Shown piece after piece: positions 1 through 6,815 of a stretch of DNA of 8,754 nt. The DNA is from an uncultured Mycoplasmatota bacterium (lineage in GTDB: Bacteria > Bacillota_I > Bacilli_A > RF39 > UBA660), in the NCBI GenBank assembly GCA_900554615.1, contig USIB01000054.1:1-8754 (forward strand). Direction: 5' to 3'. The translations under genes were made by a program, and so were the position numbers. The number at the start of each line of letters is the position of its first letter. Within the stretch, counting starts at the first letter, position 1. Under the pieces are notes generated by a model. It made no database searches, was not told the origin of the DNA, and saw only the letters and a program-made list of their open reading frames with translations.

Positions 1-944
1 ATAAATATATAGTAGTAATCTATATAGATAATAATCTAGCAGGTAATGATATTACATCAGCAACTTTTAGTGGTAGTATCAGTTCTGAAGCAGAGCAATT
101 AGTACCAACACCAGATTATTGTTTCAGTATTTATAAAGACGAAACAAATAAAACAGCAAGTATAACTGGATATTTATGTTATGAAGGTAATAGTTATGGT
201 TATGAAGCAATTACAGATGTCGTAATACCAAAAAGTATAGATGGATATAGTATAACAGGAACTGAAGTAGACAAACGTGGTTGTACTTATACTTACAATT
301 ATCCTGACGGTGCCTGTGCTTTTAGAGAAAAACAAATTAATAGTATATTTTTTCCAACTACAATTAAAGTAATAGGAAATAATACATTTAATAAGAATCA
401 ATTGACAAGTATAAGTTTTCCTGATTCAGTAACAACAATAGGAAGTGCTGCATTTGCTAATAATCAATTAACAAATGTAACATTGGGTAACTCAGTGATA
501 ACTATAGGAGAAGATGTATTTTATAATAATCAATTAACAAATATAGCAATACCAGATTCAGTAACATCAATAGGAATGCACGCATTTGAAAAGAATCAAT
601 TAACAAGTGTAACAATACCAGATTCAGTAACAACAATAGGAAATAATGCATTTGCATACAATAATTTAAATTATGTATATATAGGAAATAATTCAAAATT
701 AACAGATATAAGTTATAATGCATTTTCTTCCTCAAATAGTACATATACTAATAGTAATACAGGAATAACATATGTAGATAATCCTAATTTAAAGACAATA
801 TATTATAATGGTAGTAATTCATTACCATGGATATATGCTATTAATGGAAGTGATACTTCTACTAAGTTTGTAACAGGTACAGTGCCTAGTTATACTAGTG
901 GAACTACAATCTACAATGAAGTACTTATAACTACAGGACAGTAA
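1..944 (+). CDS. BspA-like leucine-rich-repeat surface protein, 5' partial
   Basis: The reading frame is open from position 3 to a TAA at 942-944, giving 313 visible residues; the start lies outside the window. A TTG at 402 is internal and not the true start. Visible residues 1-35 (a beta-rich stretch containing SATFSGSISSEAEQ) resemble the region after the N-terminal helix in Bacillota proteins that join a prepilin-like or signal-anchor N-terminus to LRRs; this is inferred because the helix is not in view. From about residue 132 there are four near-identical 22-residue BspA/LRR_5 repeats of the form NQLTxVxIPDSVTxIGxxAFxx, then a degenerate repeat (NNLNYVYIG...ISYNAF) and a C-terminal cap (NPNLKTIYYNGS...FVTGTV) typical of this group. 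Four Cys lie upstream of the repeats. BspA-type LRRs are usually extracellular and involved in adhesion or protein binding. The exact ligand is unknown. No terminator follows the stop; a 65-bp repeat does. Confidence 0.85.
   Translation, partial: KYIVVIYIDNNLAGNDITSATFSGSISSEAEQLVPTPDYCFSIYKDETNKTASITGYLCYEGNSYGYEAITDVVIPKSIDGYSITGTEVDKRGCTYTYNYPDGACAFREKQINSIFFPTTIKVIGNNTFNKNQLTSISFPDSVTTIGSAAFANNQLTNVTLGNSVITIGEDVFYNNQLTNIAIPDSVTSIGMHAFEKNQLTSVTIPDSVTTIGNNAFAYNNLNYVYIGNNSKLTDISYNAFSSSNSTYTNSNTGITYVDNPNLKTIYYNGSNSLPWIYAINGSDTSTKFVTGTVPSYTSGTTIYNEVLITTGQ
396..659 (+). repeat. Four tandem 66-bp LRR-coding units
   Basis: Units begin at 396, 462, 528 and 594, each starting with an AAT CAA TTR ACA block (NQLT) and containing a GATTCAGTAACA-like block. 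Unit 2 is the most diverged (LGNSVIT instead of IPDSVT). Each encodes 22 residues, one shorter than the usual 23-residue BspA repeat. High nucleotide identity between units suggests recent duplication or gene conversion. Confidence 0.85.
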
Positions 945-949
945 GGAGA

Positions 950-1014
950 TACTAAAACTATCTTCTTTTTATCTGTGTATATCTAAGTTAGGAAGTCTAC
1001 ACTGTGAATATAAT
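950..1014. repeat. 65-bp dispersed non-coding repeat, copy 1
   Basis: This stretch starts 6 bp after the stop of the LRR gene. Positions 957-995 align without gaps to 8658-8696 with 32 of 39 identical bases; five of the seven differences are transitions. Similarity continues with gaps to the shared AATATAAT end at 1014. The core is TATATCTAAGTTAGGAAG. It is not coding on either strand in a way shared by both copies and has no T-tract, so it is not a simple terminator. Function unknown. Confidence 0.6.
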
Positions 1015-1048
1015 ACACAAAATAAATAAAAAATATATAACTTTATGT

Positions 1049-1063
1049 AAAGTATAATACTTT
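1049..1063. promoter_or_regulatory. Short perfect dyad in the ddl upstream region
   Basis: AAAGTAT-A-ATACTTT is a perfect 7+1+7 palindrome overlapping a TATAAT at 1053-1058, about 60 bp before the ddl-like gene. A second TATAAT lies at 1091-1096 with only a weak -35 (TTTAAA, 1068-1073). In such AT-rich DNA the palindrome could be chance; an operator is possible. Confidence 0.2.
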
Positions 1064-1120
1064 TATCTTTAAAAAAACAAAAATATATATTATAATATAG
1101 ATAAGAGAGGTGTAATAAAT

Positions 1121-2272
1121 ATGAAATTAAGTATAGGAGTAATATTCGGAGGAAATAGTCTAGAACATGAATTATCAATCTTAACAGCAGTCCAAGCAAT
1201 GGATAATATAGATAAAGAAAGATATGAAGTAGTACCAATATATATAACAAAAGATTTAACACTATATACAGGTGGTATGCTTAGATATATAGATAGTTAT
1301 AAAGATTTTAGATTAATAGAAAGATATGCTGTAAAAGTACATTTAGTAAATAAAAATGGAAAATATATATTACAAAAAGCCAAAGGAATAAAAAGAGAGT
1401 ATAAAGAAATACACTTAGCATTCCCTATGGTACATGGAAAAAATACCGAAGATGGAGGTATAATAGGATATCTAAATACAATAGGAATACCATTTGTAGG
1501 TAGTGATATATATGCATCAAGTCTATGTCAAGATAAAATATTTACTAAAGAAGTACTAAAAGCAAATAATCTTCAAGTAACAGACTATGTACATTTTACA
1601 GATGAAGACTATAAATTAGATAAAGAAGAAATATTCAAACAAATAGATAAACTATCATATCCCCTTATCATAAAGCCTGCTAGACTAGGAAGTGGAATAG
1701 GAATAGAAATAATAAATAGAAAAGAAGAATTAGAATCATCAATAGGAAAGGTAATGACTTCAGATGACCATGTGTTAGTAGAAGAATACATAAAAGACAG
1801 AAGAGAGTTCAATGTAGCAATACTAAGAAGCAAAGGAAAACTAATAGACTCCGTAGTAGAAGAAATAGAAAAAGATGGATTCTGTAGTTATTATGATAAA
1901 TATCATAAAGATGAAGATAATGATGATACTTTCAAAAGAACATATCCAGCCGAAATATCAAAGGCTTTAACTGAAGAAATATGTAAAACAGGAAAGAAAG
2001 TATATAGTGCTCTATCATTAGGTGGAGTAGCAAGAATAGATTATATATATGATACAAAAAATAAAAAATTATATATAAATGAAGTAAATACAATACCAAA
2101 CTTCTTCTCTCACCATTTATTTGAAGATAAAAATATAGATTATAGAGAACTACTAGGTATAATGATAAAAGAAGCAATAGATAAAATCCATAAAGAAGCA
2201 GAAATGATACATACAACAGATGATGAATTATTCAAAAAAGTAACAAGTAAAGATGTAAGGAATATGAAATAA
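1121..2272 (+). CDS. ddl: D-alanine--D-alanine ligase family protein (divergent ATP-grasp)
   Basis: 383 residues, near the usual Ddl length. The enzyme would join two D-Ala using ATP in the cytoplasm for peptidoglycan precursor synthesis. Motifs in order: FGGNSLEHELSI (9-20, holding the Glu15 expected in the D-Ala-1 site), the HGKNTEDGGIIGYL block (105-118; family HGxxGEDGxxQG), IIKPARLGSGIGI (183-195, ATP-binding Lys and glycine loop), EEYIKDRREFNV (221-232), ARID (304-307), and NEVNTIP (320-326, Mg-binding Asn/Glu). Departures: GSS is GSG at 191-193 region, the FYDYxxKY omega-loop motif is reduced to FCSYYDKY (254-261), and the acceptor-site PGxTSxS is replaced by PNFFSHH. Start chosen at ATG 1121 after AGAGAGGTG. 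The stop TAA shares its last base with the ruvA ATG, implying co-transcription. Another D-Ala-X ligase specificity is possible. Confidence 0.85.
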   Translation: MKLSIGVIFGGNSLEHELSILTAVQAMDNIDKERYEVVPIYITKDLTLYTGGMLRYIDSYKDFRLIERYAVKVHLVNKNGKYILQKAKGIKREYKEIHLAFPMVHGKNTEDGGIIGYLNTIGIPFVGSDIYASSLCQDKIFTKEVLKANNLQVTDYVHFTDEDYKLDKEEIFKQIDKLSYPLIIKPARLGSGIGIEIINRKEELESSIGKVMTSDDHVLVEEYIKDRREFNVAILRSKGKLIDSVVEEIEKDGFCSYYDKYHKDEDNDDTFKRTYPAEISKALTEEICKTGKKVYSALSLGGVARIDYIYDTKNKKLYINEVNTIPNFFSHHLFEDKNIDYRELLGIMIKEAIDKIHKEAEMIHTTDDELFKKVTSKDVRNMK

Positions 2273-2832
2273 TGTATGGTTATATAAAAGGAATAGTCGT
2301 AGAAATAGAGCCTAACTATATAATACTAGAAAATAATAGTATAGGATATCAAATCTATGTACCAAACCCTTATGGATTTATCACAAATAAAGAATATAAA
2401 GTATATACATATACCAAAGTAGCAGAAGATGAATACACATTATATGGATTTAAGACTAGAGAAGAAAAAGAATTATTTCTAAAACTAATATCCGTAAAAG
2501 GACTAGGACCAAAAATGGCTCTTCCCATGTTAGCAACAGGATCTATTAGTTTAATAGAAGAAGCAATAGAAACAGAAAACATAAACTACTTAAAAAAGTT
2601 TCCTAAAATAGGAGATAAAGTGGCAAAACAATTAGTATTAGACTTGAAAGGAAAACTAAATGTAATAAATACAGGCTTATTCAAAAGAGAAGACCACTCA
2701 AACGAGTTATCAGAGGCTCTTCTATCTCTTGGATATAAACAAGCCGATATAAAGAAAGTACTAAATAAAGTAGATTCAAGTCTAGACTTAGAAAATCAAA
2801 TAAAAGAGGCCCTTAAGTTATTACTTAAATAG
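2272..2832 (+). CDS. ruvA: Holliday junction branch migration protein RuvA
   Basis: 186 residues, slightly short for RuvA (about 200). RuvA tetramers bind four-way junctions and load the RuvB helicase during recombinational repair. Visible: N-terminal OB-type domain starting MYGYIKGIVVEI (1-62), helix-hairpin-helix 1 around LISVKGLGPKMALPML (72-87), helix-hairpin-helix 2 around LKKFPKIGDKVAKQLVLDL (107-125), a short linker (131-142), and the C-terminal RuvB-contacting three-helix domain (143-186, SEALLSLGYKQADIKKVL). The shortened linker accounts for the reduced length. It overlaps the upstream ligase by one base (TAATG), with TAAGGA at 2256-2261 as SD. No ruvB follows: a terminator is embedded at the 3' end and the next gene has its own promoter, so ruvB must lie elsewhere. 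SOS control is not visible at this locus. Confidence 0.95.
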   Translation: MYGYIKGIVVEIEPNYIILENNSIGYQIYVPNPYGFITNKEYKVYTYTKVAEDEYTLYGFKTREEKELFLKLISVKGLGPKMALPMLATGSISLIEEAIETENINYLKKFPKIGDKVAKQLVLDLKGKLNVINTGLFKREDHSNELSEALLSLGYKQADIKKVLNKVDSSLDLENQIKEALKLLLK

Positions 2833-2846
2833 CTTCTTTTTATTTT
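2804..2846 (+). terminator. Rho-independent terminator overlapping the ruvA stop
   Basis: Outer stem AAGAGGC (2804-2810) pairs with GCTTCTT (2832-2838) with one G-U; inner stem TTAAGT (2813-2818)/ACTTAA (2823-2828) closes a TATT loop; TTTATTTT follows. The ruvA stop TAG (2830-2832) lies within the hairpin. Confidence 0.75.
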
Positions 2847-2871
2847 ACATCAATTATACATATTATAAAAA

Positions 2872-2885
2872 TGTAAATGTTTACA
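2872..2885. promoter_or_regulatory. cre-like palindromic operator upstream of the M23 gene
   Basis: TGTAAATGTTTACA is a perfect inverted repeat (TGTAAA-TG-TTTACA). It matches the CcpA cre consensus TGWAANCGNTNWCA at all but the central C. A third TGTAAA sits at 2902-2907 touching the -35 box. A LacI-family regulator (CcpA or relative) is a reasonable guess; no regulator gene is in the window. Confidence 0.4.
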
Positions 2886-2907
2886 CACAAAAAATGCCAT
2901 TTGTAAA

Positions 2908-2936
2908 TTGACAATCACCTCCAATTAGTATAAAAT
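2908..2936 (+). promoter_or_regulatory. Sigma-A-type promoter of the M23 peptidase gene
   Basis: TTGACA (2908-2913), 17-bp spacer, TAAAAT (2931-2936; alternative TATAAA at 2929). Transcription would begin near 2943, giving a very short leader with GGAGG at 2952-2956, only 4 bases before the ATG. CCTCCAA (2918-2924) is complementary to the TTGGAGG SD (2950-2956), but lies upstream of the predicted start. Confidence 0.7.
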
Positions 2937-2960
2937 AAATATTAATTATTTGGAGGAACT

Positions 2961-4088
2961 ATGAAAAAGAAAGTACTACTAGCAATAATCATAATATTAT
3001 TAATACCAAGAGTATCTGCTAAAAAAATAGATGATTTATATAAAGAACTAGACTCACTAGAAGGCCAAAAAAATCTATATAATTATTTAAATAGTGAAGA
3101 TATAAATAATCTATTAAATAATAGTCTAGATATAGAGTTAATTGTAGATACCCTAACCAAAGAAGTAAATAATATAAATACAGAAATAATCAAAAAAGAA
3201 GAAGAAATAACTAAATTAAATAAAGAAATAGATAATATAATAGTATTTAATCAAGTCTCCAAAGGGGAAAACATATATCTAGAGTATATCTTTGATGCAT
3301 CATCATATTCAGATATGATATATAGATATATGATTTCAGAACAATTAAGTAAACATAACAGTAGTCTAATAGAAACTAAAAATAAGGAGATAGAAGAGTT
3401 AAATACCAAGAAAGAAGAATTAAGTAGTAAAATAACAAAACTAAATAACGAAAGAGATAAATATAAAGAATTAAATATAATTCTAAAAAGTGTAAACCAT
3501 TTAAATAAAGATAGTATAACTAGTACCATAGATGAAGATATAGAAAACATAAAAAAAGAAATAAGTTTATATCAAAGTATGGGCTGCTCTAGATATATTG
3601 ACATTGAAACTTGCCTAAATATAAAAGATGGGAAGGCCTTTACTTATCCGTTAAATAAAGGATGTGTAAGTAAAGATTATAGTACGAGTCATAAAGGAAT
3701 AGACTTGTCTTGTAATCTAGAAGGAACAGAAGTATATAGTGCTTCAAAAGGAGTAGTAAGCATGATAGTAAATAGAGCAACTTATGGAGGAAATATAGTC
3801 TATATATATCACATAATAAATAAAAAAAGATATACCACTATATATGGACATCTATTAGAAATAAAAGTAAAAGAAGGAGATATTGTCGATAGTAATACAG
3901 TAATAGGTTTAGTAGGAGGAGAATCAACCGCTTACATCAATGGAGGATATGATAAAGGAACAAATGGACCTCATCTTCATTTTGTTGTAGTAGAAGACTT
4001 CCATACAACAGATTTTAATATCTATACCCTCAATCCAAGATATATATATGATTATCCACCACTGTTAAAAGGATATTTTTCTAGATAA
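2961..4088 (+). CDS. Secreted coiled-coil M23 (LytM) peptidoglycan endopeptidase
   Basis: 375 residues. A signal peptide (KKK, then a hydrophobic run, Ala at residue 20) predicts export. Residues 24-205 are Lys/Glu/Asn-rich coiled coil, and residues 107-131 (YIFDASSYSDMIYRYMISEQ) match the segment of CwlO/PcsB-type proteins that folds back on the catalytic domain. Residues 228-345 form the M23 domain: HKGID (His244, Asp248), YGHL (His297) and GPHLHF (His338, His340), so all zinc-ligand and catalytic positions are present. Such enzymes cut peptide cross-bridges outside the membrane during growth or septum splitting, and CwlO/PcsB relatives are controlled by FtsEX; that dependence is inferred. 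A Cys pair (209/218) precedes the domain, and another (235/251) lies within it, with Cys251 just after HKGIDLS; disulfides are possible. It is transcribed alone. SD TTTGGAGG decides the start. Which cross-link it cuts is unknown. Confidence 0.9.
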   Translation: MKKKVLLAIIIILLIPRVSAKKIDDLYKELDSLEGQKNLYNYLNSEDINNLLNNSLDIELIVDTLTKEVNNINTEIIKKEEEITKLNKEIDNIIVFNQVSKGENIYLEYIFDASSYSDMIYRYMISEQLSKHNSSLIETKNKEIEELNTKKEELSSKITKLNNERDKYKELNIILKSVNHLNKDSITSTIDEDIENIKKEISLYQSMGCSRYIDIETCLNIKDGKAFTYPLNKGCVSKDYSTSHKGIDLSCNLEGTEVYSASKGVVSMIVNRATYGGNIVYIYHIINKKRYTTIYGHLLEIKVKEGDIVDSNTVIGLVGGESTAYINGGYDKGTNGPHLHFVVVEDFHTTDFNIYTLNPRYIYDYPPLLKGYFSR

Positions 4089-4101
4089 AACATAAAATTC
4101 C

Positions 4102-4130
4102 TTGACAAAGTAATAAAAAGAGTATATTAT
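4102..4130 (+). promoter_or_regulatory. Promoter for the MucBP-repeat gene
   Basis: TTGACA (4102-4107), 17-bp spacer, TATTAT (4125-4130). The start near 4137 leaves a leader of about 145 nt before the ATG at 4283. The -10 box lies inside the left arm of a long dyad. Confidence 0.65.
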
Positions 4131-4167
4131 ATAGAACTAACAAAAGGCATTTATAATATACTCTTTT
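4116..4167. promoter_or_regulatory. 16-bp perfect inverted repeat over the -10 box
   Basis: AAAAGAGTATATTATA (4116-4131) and its exact complement TATAATATACTCTTTT (4152-4167) are separated by 20 bp. Arm centres are 36 bp apart. The left arm covers the -10, so only the right arm would be transcribed; a DNA-level operator fits better than an RNA hairpin. No T-tract follows, so it is not the terminator of the peptidase gene. Confidence 0.5.
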
Positions 4168-4215
4168 GTTATGGGGTTTTGGTTAAAATAATTCTAGATC
4201 ACATTTTAATCAAAA
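4138..4215 (+). promoter_or_regulatory. Structured mRNA leader with two hairpins
   Basis: Hairpin A: TAACAAAAG (4138-4146) with CTTTTGTTA (4163-4171), 9 perfect pairs beginning at about +2 of the predicted transcript. Hairpin B: TTTTGGTTAAAAT (4177-4189) with ATTTTAATCAAAA (4203-4215), 13 pairs with one G-U. The right arm of B includes TCAAAAGA (4210-4217), which can instead pair with TCTTTTGA (4254-4261) just before the SD, so alternative folds exist. No known riboswitch consensus is recognised. Confidence 0.4.
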
Positions 4216-4282
4216 GAAGTAAAAAAAAGAAAATATTATAAATAAATAAAAAGTCTTTTGAAAAAAAGAAAGGTGATATAGA

Positions 4283-6070
4283 ATGAAAAAGATAAAATTA
4301 TTACTAGTTACTCTAATAGGACTACTATTAATGGTACCAAGTGTTAATGCCGACACAACTAAGCCTTGGAATACAGTTCAGCCAAATAAAAGAACTGAGT
4401 CAAATGATATCCAAGTAAAATGTGAAGGAGAAAGAGACTATAGTTGGGGAAAATATAATTATGAAGGAGATATTAGAGCTAGAATAAATGTAACAATAAT
4501 AATTCCAGAAGATTATAGCGAAAAACAAATAGTAATTTCCCCTAAAGTATTTAAAGCAGCAGCAGAAGCTTTTGGAAAAGAATACTTAACAATTGGCAAT
4601 GGTCTTCAAGCAGGAGATACTATTGAAGTAAACTATAAAATAATAAACAATTCAAAATATACATATTACTACGATAAAAATTCATTCAAGATTTTTACAG
4701 ATGAAAGTTTTAATCTTGGAGAAAGTAATACAAAAACATTCAATGGTTTAACCATATCTAAAAATGAATATTTTAGAAGAGTATATAATACAGCATTAGC
4801 AGCATTAATACCTAATTCAAGAGGAACATTAATGACCAATGAAACAGTAGGAGCAGCATTATCTGCTAAAAATTATAACGGAATTAATGACTTAGGTAAA
4901 TACTATCTAGATTTCTATAATGAAAAATATAATGTCAATCATACAAGATTAGACGAGTTTAGTTATGGAGTTATAAGAGAAATATTTTCAAATAATAATG
5001 CTGACCCAATGAAAATAGCAAGTCAAAGTATAGGGGACATGCCTAGTATTCCTAAAGTGGCATTTAAAAAAGTAGAAGGAAAAACAATGGAAGAAAAACT
5101 TGCTAATCTTGGAATGAGTAATATTCATGAATTTATCATGTCTGAATATAGCAAAGTTTGTGGCTATGAAATAACATCTTATGATAACTTATGTGAAGAA
5201 GCAGAAACGGACTTCTTTAGTAGTGGTGGTATGGAAAAAGATACAAGAGATTTCGTAATAGAAACAGAAGAAGACCTACTAGCTTTAGGTTATGACTATT
5301 TCTACAATAAAGTATTGAGTTATGACTTAAACCATAGTGTAAAAAATCTTACATATGGAAATAATACACAACACTATTCAATTGGCGAATATATGAGAAA
5401 TGAAGGCAAAGGTGATGATGTTATAGCAGAAGCCTTTGGAACTTTAGAGCCAGGAAGTACTTATGAATTAAATGAAACATTAATAAAAATAGATGGAAAC
5501 TATACCAGAAATATATATTTAGATTATGAGTTTACTGCTAATATAGAAATGAGTTTTAGTGTCAAAACAGGTACATTAATCTCTAAATATATCGATGAAG
5601 AAACAGGAGAAGAGATAGCCTCTAGAGAGAATACCGAAGGATTAGTAGGAGATAATTACGAAACAAAAGAAAAAGAAATAGATGGTTATGAATTAGTTAA
5701 TGTAACAGGAGCAGAAACAGGAAATTACATCGAGGGAGAAATAGAAGTAATCTACATATATAGACATAAAAAAGGTACTTTAATAGTTAATTATGTCGAT
5801 AGTGATGGAAATAAATTAACTGAAGAGATAATAACTACTAACAAAGTAGGAGAAAACTATACAACTATAGAAAAAGAGTTCGAAGGATATACTTTCATAA
5901 CAGTAGAAGGATCTACTACTGGAGAGTACATTGATGGAACAATCTATGTAACATATTACTATGATAAAAACATTGGTACTGGAGATATTACCCCTCCTCA
6001 AACAGGAGTAGAAGCAAGTACACTAGTACTAACATCAAATACTATAGCAATATACAAAAAAGAAGACTAA
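4283..6070 (+). CDS. Secreted cell-surface protein with two MucBP repeats and PPQTG tail
   Basis: 595 residues. The signal peptide spans 1-23 (KKIK, hydrophobic core, VNA cleavage). Residues 24-425 form a large region I do not recognise; it contains three Cys (47, 293, 304). Two MucBP-type repeats follow, about 429-494 and 497-561, each with G-T-L-I-x-x-Y-x-D at its start, a central GxxYxTxEKExxGYxxxxVxG and a closing V-x-Y-x-Y. MucBP domains are found in surface proteins of Gram-positives and often bind glycans or act as stalk modules. The C-terminus carries PPQTG (571-575), like an LPXTG sorting motif, but the following 20 residues are only weakly hydrophobic, then YKKED. Start ATG follows GAAAGGTGAT. 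It is monocistronic with its own promoter and terminator. Probable adhesin-like role is inference. Confidence 0.8.
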   Translation: MKKIKLLLVTLIGLLLMVPSVNADTTKPWNTVQPNKRTESNDIQVKCEGERDYSWGKYNYEGDIRARINVTIIIPEDYSEKQIVISPKVFKAAAEAFGKEYLTIGNGLQAGDTIEVNYKIINNSKYTYYYDKNSFKIFTDESFNLGESNTKTFNGLTISKNEYFRRVYNTALAALIPNSRGTLMTNETVGAALSAKNYNGINDLGKYYLDFYNEKYNVNHTRLDEFSYGVIREIFSNNNADPMKIASQSIGDMPSIPKVAFKKVEGKTMEEKLANLGMSNIHEFIMSEYSKVCGYEITSYDNLCEEAETDFFSSGGMEKDTRDFVIETEEDLLALGYDYFYNKVLSYDLNHSVKNLTYGNNTQHYSIGEYMRNEGKGDDVIAEAFGTLEPGSTYELNETLIKIDGNYTRNIYLDYEFTANIEMSFSVKTGTLISKYIDEETGEEIASRENTEGLVGDNYETKEKEIDGYELVNVTGAETGNYIEGEIEVIYIYRHKKGTLIVNYVDSDGNKLTEEIITTNKVGENYTTIEKEFEGYTFITVEGSTTGEYIDGTIYVTYYYDKNIGTGDITPPQTGVEASTLVLTSNTIAIYKKED

Positions 6071-6102
6071 AAAAAGCCACTTTAATTAGTGGATTTTTTT
6101 TT
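6070..6102. terminator. Bidirectional terminator between convergent genes
   Basis: CCACT (6077-6081), TTAATT loop, AGTGG (6088-6092), with an A-run on the left (6070-6075) and a T-run on the right (6094-6102), so it can end transcription of the MucBP gene and of lexA. Confidence 0.8.
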
Positions 6103-6108
6103 ATTTAA

Positions 6109-6735
6109 TTAAAACTTTCTATATAGACCAATAGCCTTACCTAAAATAGAAATATCTTTTACAATAATAGGAAGCATATAGTCATTTTCAGGTTGCAATC
6201 TAATATAATCATTCTCTCTAAAGAATCTCTTAATAGTAACTTGTCCTTCCTCATCCATAGCAACAACAATATCACCATTCTTAGCATTCTTACATCTCTC
6301 AACAATAACAATATCTTTATTCAAGATACCAGCATTAATCATTGAATCTCCCTCAACTCTAATAGTAAATACTTCTCTTTTCTTAGGTAATAAGTAAGCA
6401 GGTAAAGTAAATACCTCATTAGGAACTTCAATAGCCTCAATAGGGTTACCCGCAGTTACCTTACCAAGAAGTGGAACAGTAACAACCTCATCACTTTTAG
6501 TTTCATATTCATTAGGTACTTGAAGTTCAAGTAAATGATTACTAGTAGTTCCTCTCTTTAAATATCCTTTTTCAATTAATTTCTTAACATGCACATGAGC
6601 AGTAGCAGGCGAACTTAAATTAAAGTAATTAGATATCTCTCTAATAGATGGAGGATATTTCTTTTTAGCAGAATACTTCTTAATGAACTCTAGTATGTCT
6701 TTCTGTCTTTTAGTCAATCTATTCTCTTTTGCCAT
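6109..6735 (-). CDS. lexA: SOS-response repressor LexA
   Basis: 208 residues, normal for LexA. It represses DNA-damage genes and cleaves itself when stimulated by RecA filaments. N-terminal winged helix (1-70): LTKRQKDILEFIKKY, then the recognition region around PPSIREISNYFNLSSPATAHVHVKKL (28-53). The cleavage bond is Ala95-Gly96 in VTAGNP. The S24 peptidase domain has Ser131 in GDSMINAGI and Lys169 in VTIKRFF, so all catalytic residues are present. Start ATG at 6735 follows AAGGAG on the minus strand. It is divergent from a micro-protein gene at 6870, an arrangement known for sosA in Staphylococcus and yneA in Bacillus. No clear CGAAC-type box overlaps its own promoter; the single candidate box sits on the divergent side, so autoregulation would need that site or a degenerate one. 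Confidence 0.97.
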   Translation of the reverse strand: MAKENRLTKRQKDILEFIKKYSAKKKYPPSIREISNYFNLSSPATAHVHVKKLIEKGYLKRGTTSNHLLELQVPNEYETKSDEVVTVPLLGKVTAGNPIEAIEVPNEVFTLPAYLLPKKREVFTIRVEGDSMINAGILNKDIVIVERCKNAKNGDIVVAMDEEGQVTIKRFFRENDYIRLQPENDYMLPIIVKDISILGKAIGLYRKF

Positions 6736-6756
6736 AATACTCTCCTTTCATTTATA

Positions 6757-6785
6757 ATATTAACACATAAAATGTAAAATGTCAA
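6757..6785 (-). promoter_or_regulatory. lexA promoter
   Basis: On the minus strand: TTGACA (6785-6780), 17-bp spacer, TAATAT (6762-6757), then the SD AAGGAG before the lexA ATG. Confidence 0.65.
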
Positions 6786-6815
6786 ACAATTATTCGGTAA
6801 ATTACAATTTTTATA

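Noticed and set aside
402..944. TTG at 402 as the start of a complete LRR protein
   Set aside because: The same frame is open to the window edge with matching family sequence and no SD precedes 402.
975..1002. Minus-strand ACTTCCTA as part of a chromosomal dif site
   Set aside because: The XerC-like half matches the Firmicute dif left arm, but the XerD arm does not match and copy 2 matches even less.
950..1014. 65-bp repeat as an integron attC site
   Set aside because: The strand has GTTAGGA/GTTAGAA, which fails the GTTRRRY rule at the last base, and no matching RYYYAAC partner was found at the right distance.
2918..2956. RNA hairpin sequestering the M23 SD
   Set aside because: The predicted transcript starts near 2943, after the CCTCCAA arm, so it would not be in the main mRNA; kept only as a remark.
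4116..4167. Dyad as terminator of the M23 gene
   Set aside because: No T-run follows either arm on the plus strand, and the left arm overlaps a well-formed -10 box.
4116..4167. Invertible (phase-variable) promoter
   Set aside because: Only 20 bp separate the arms and the promoter is not contained between them; no invertase gene is seen.
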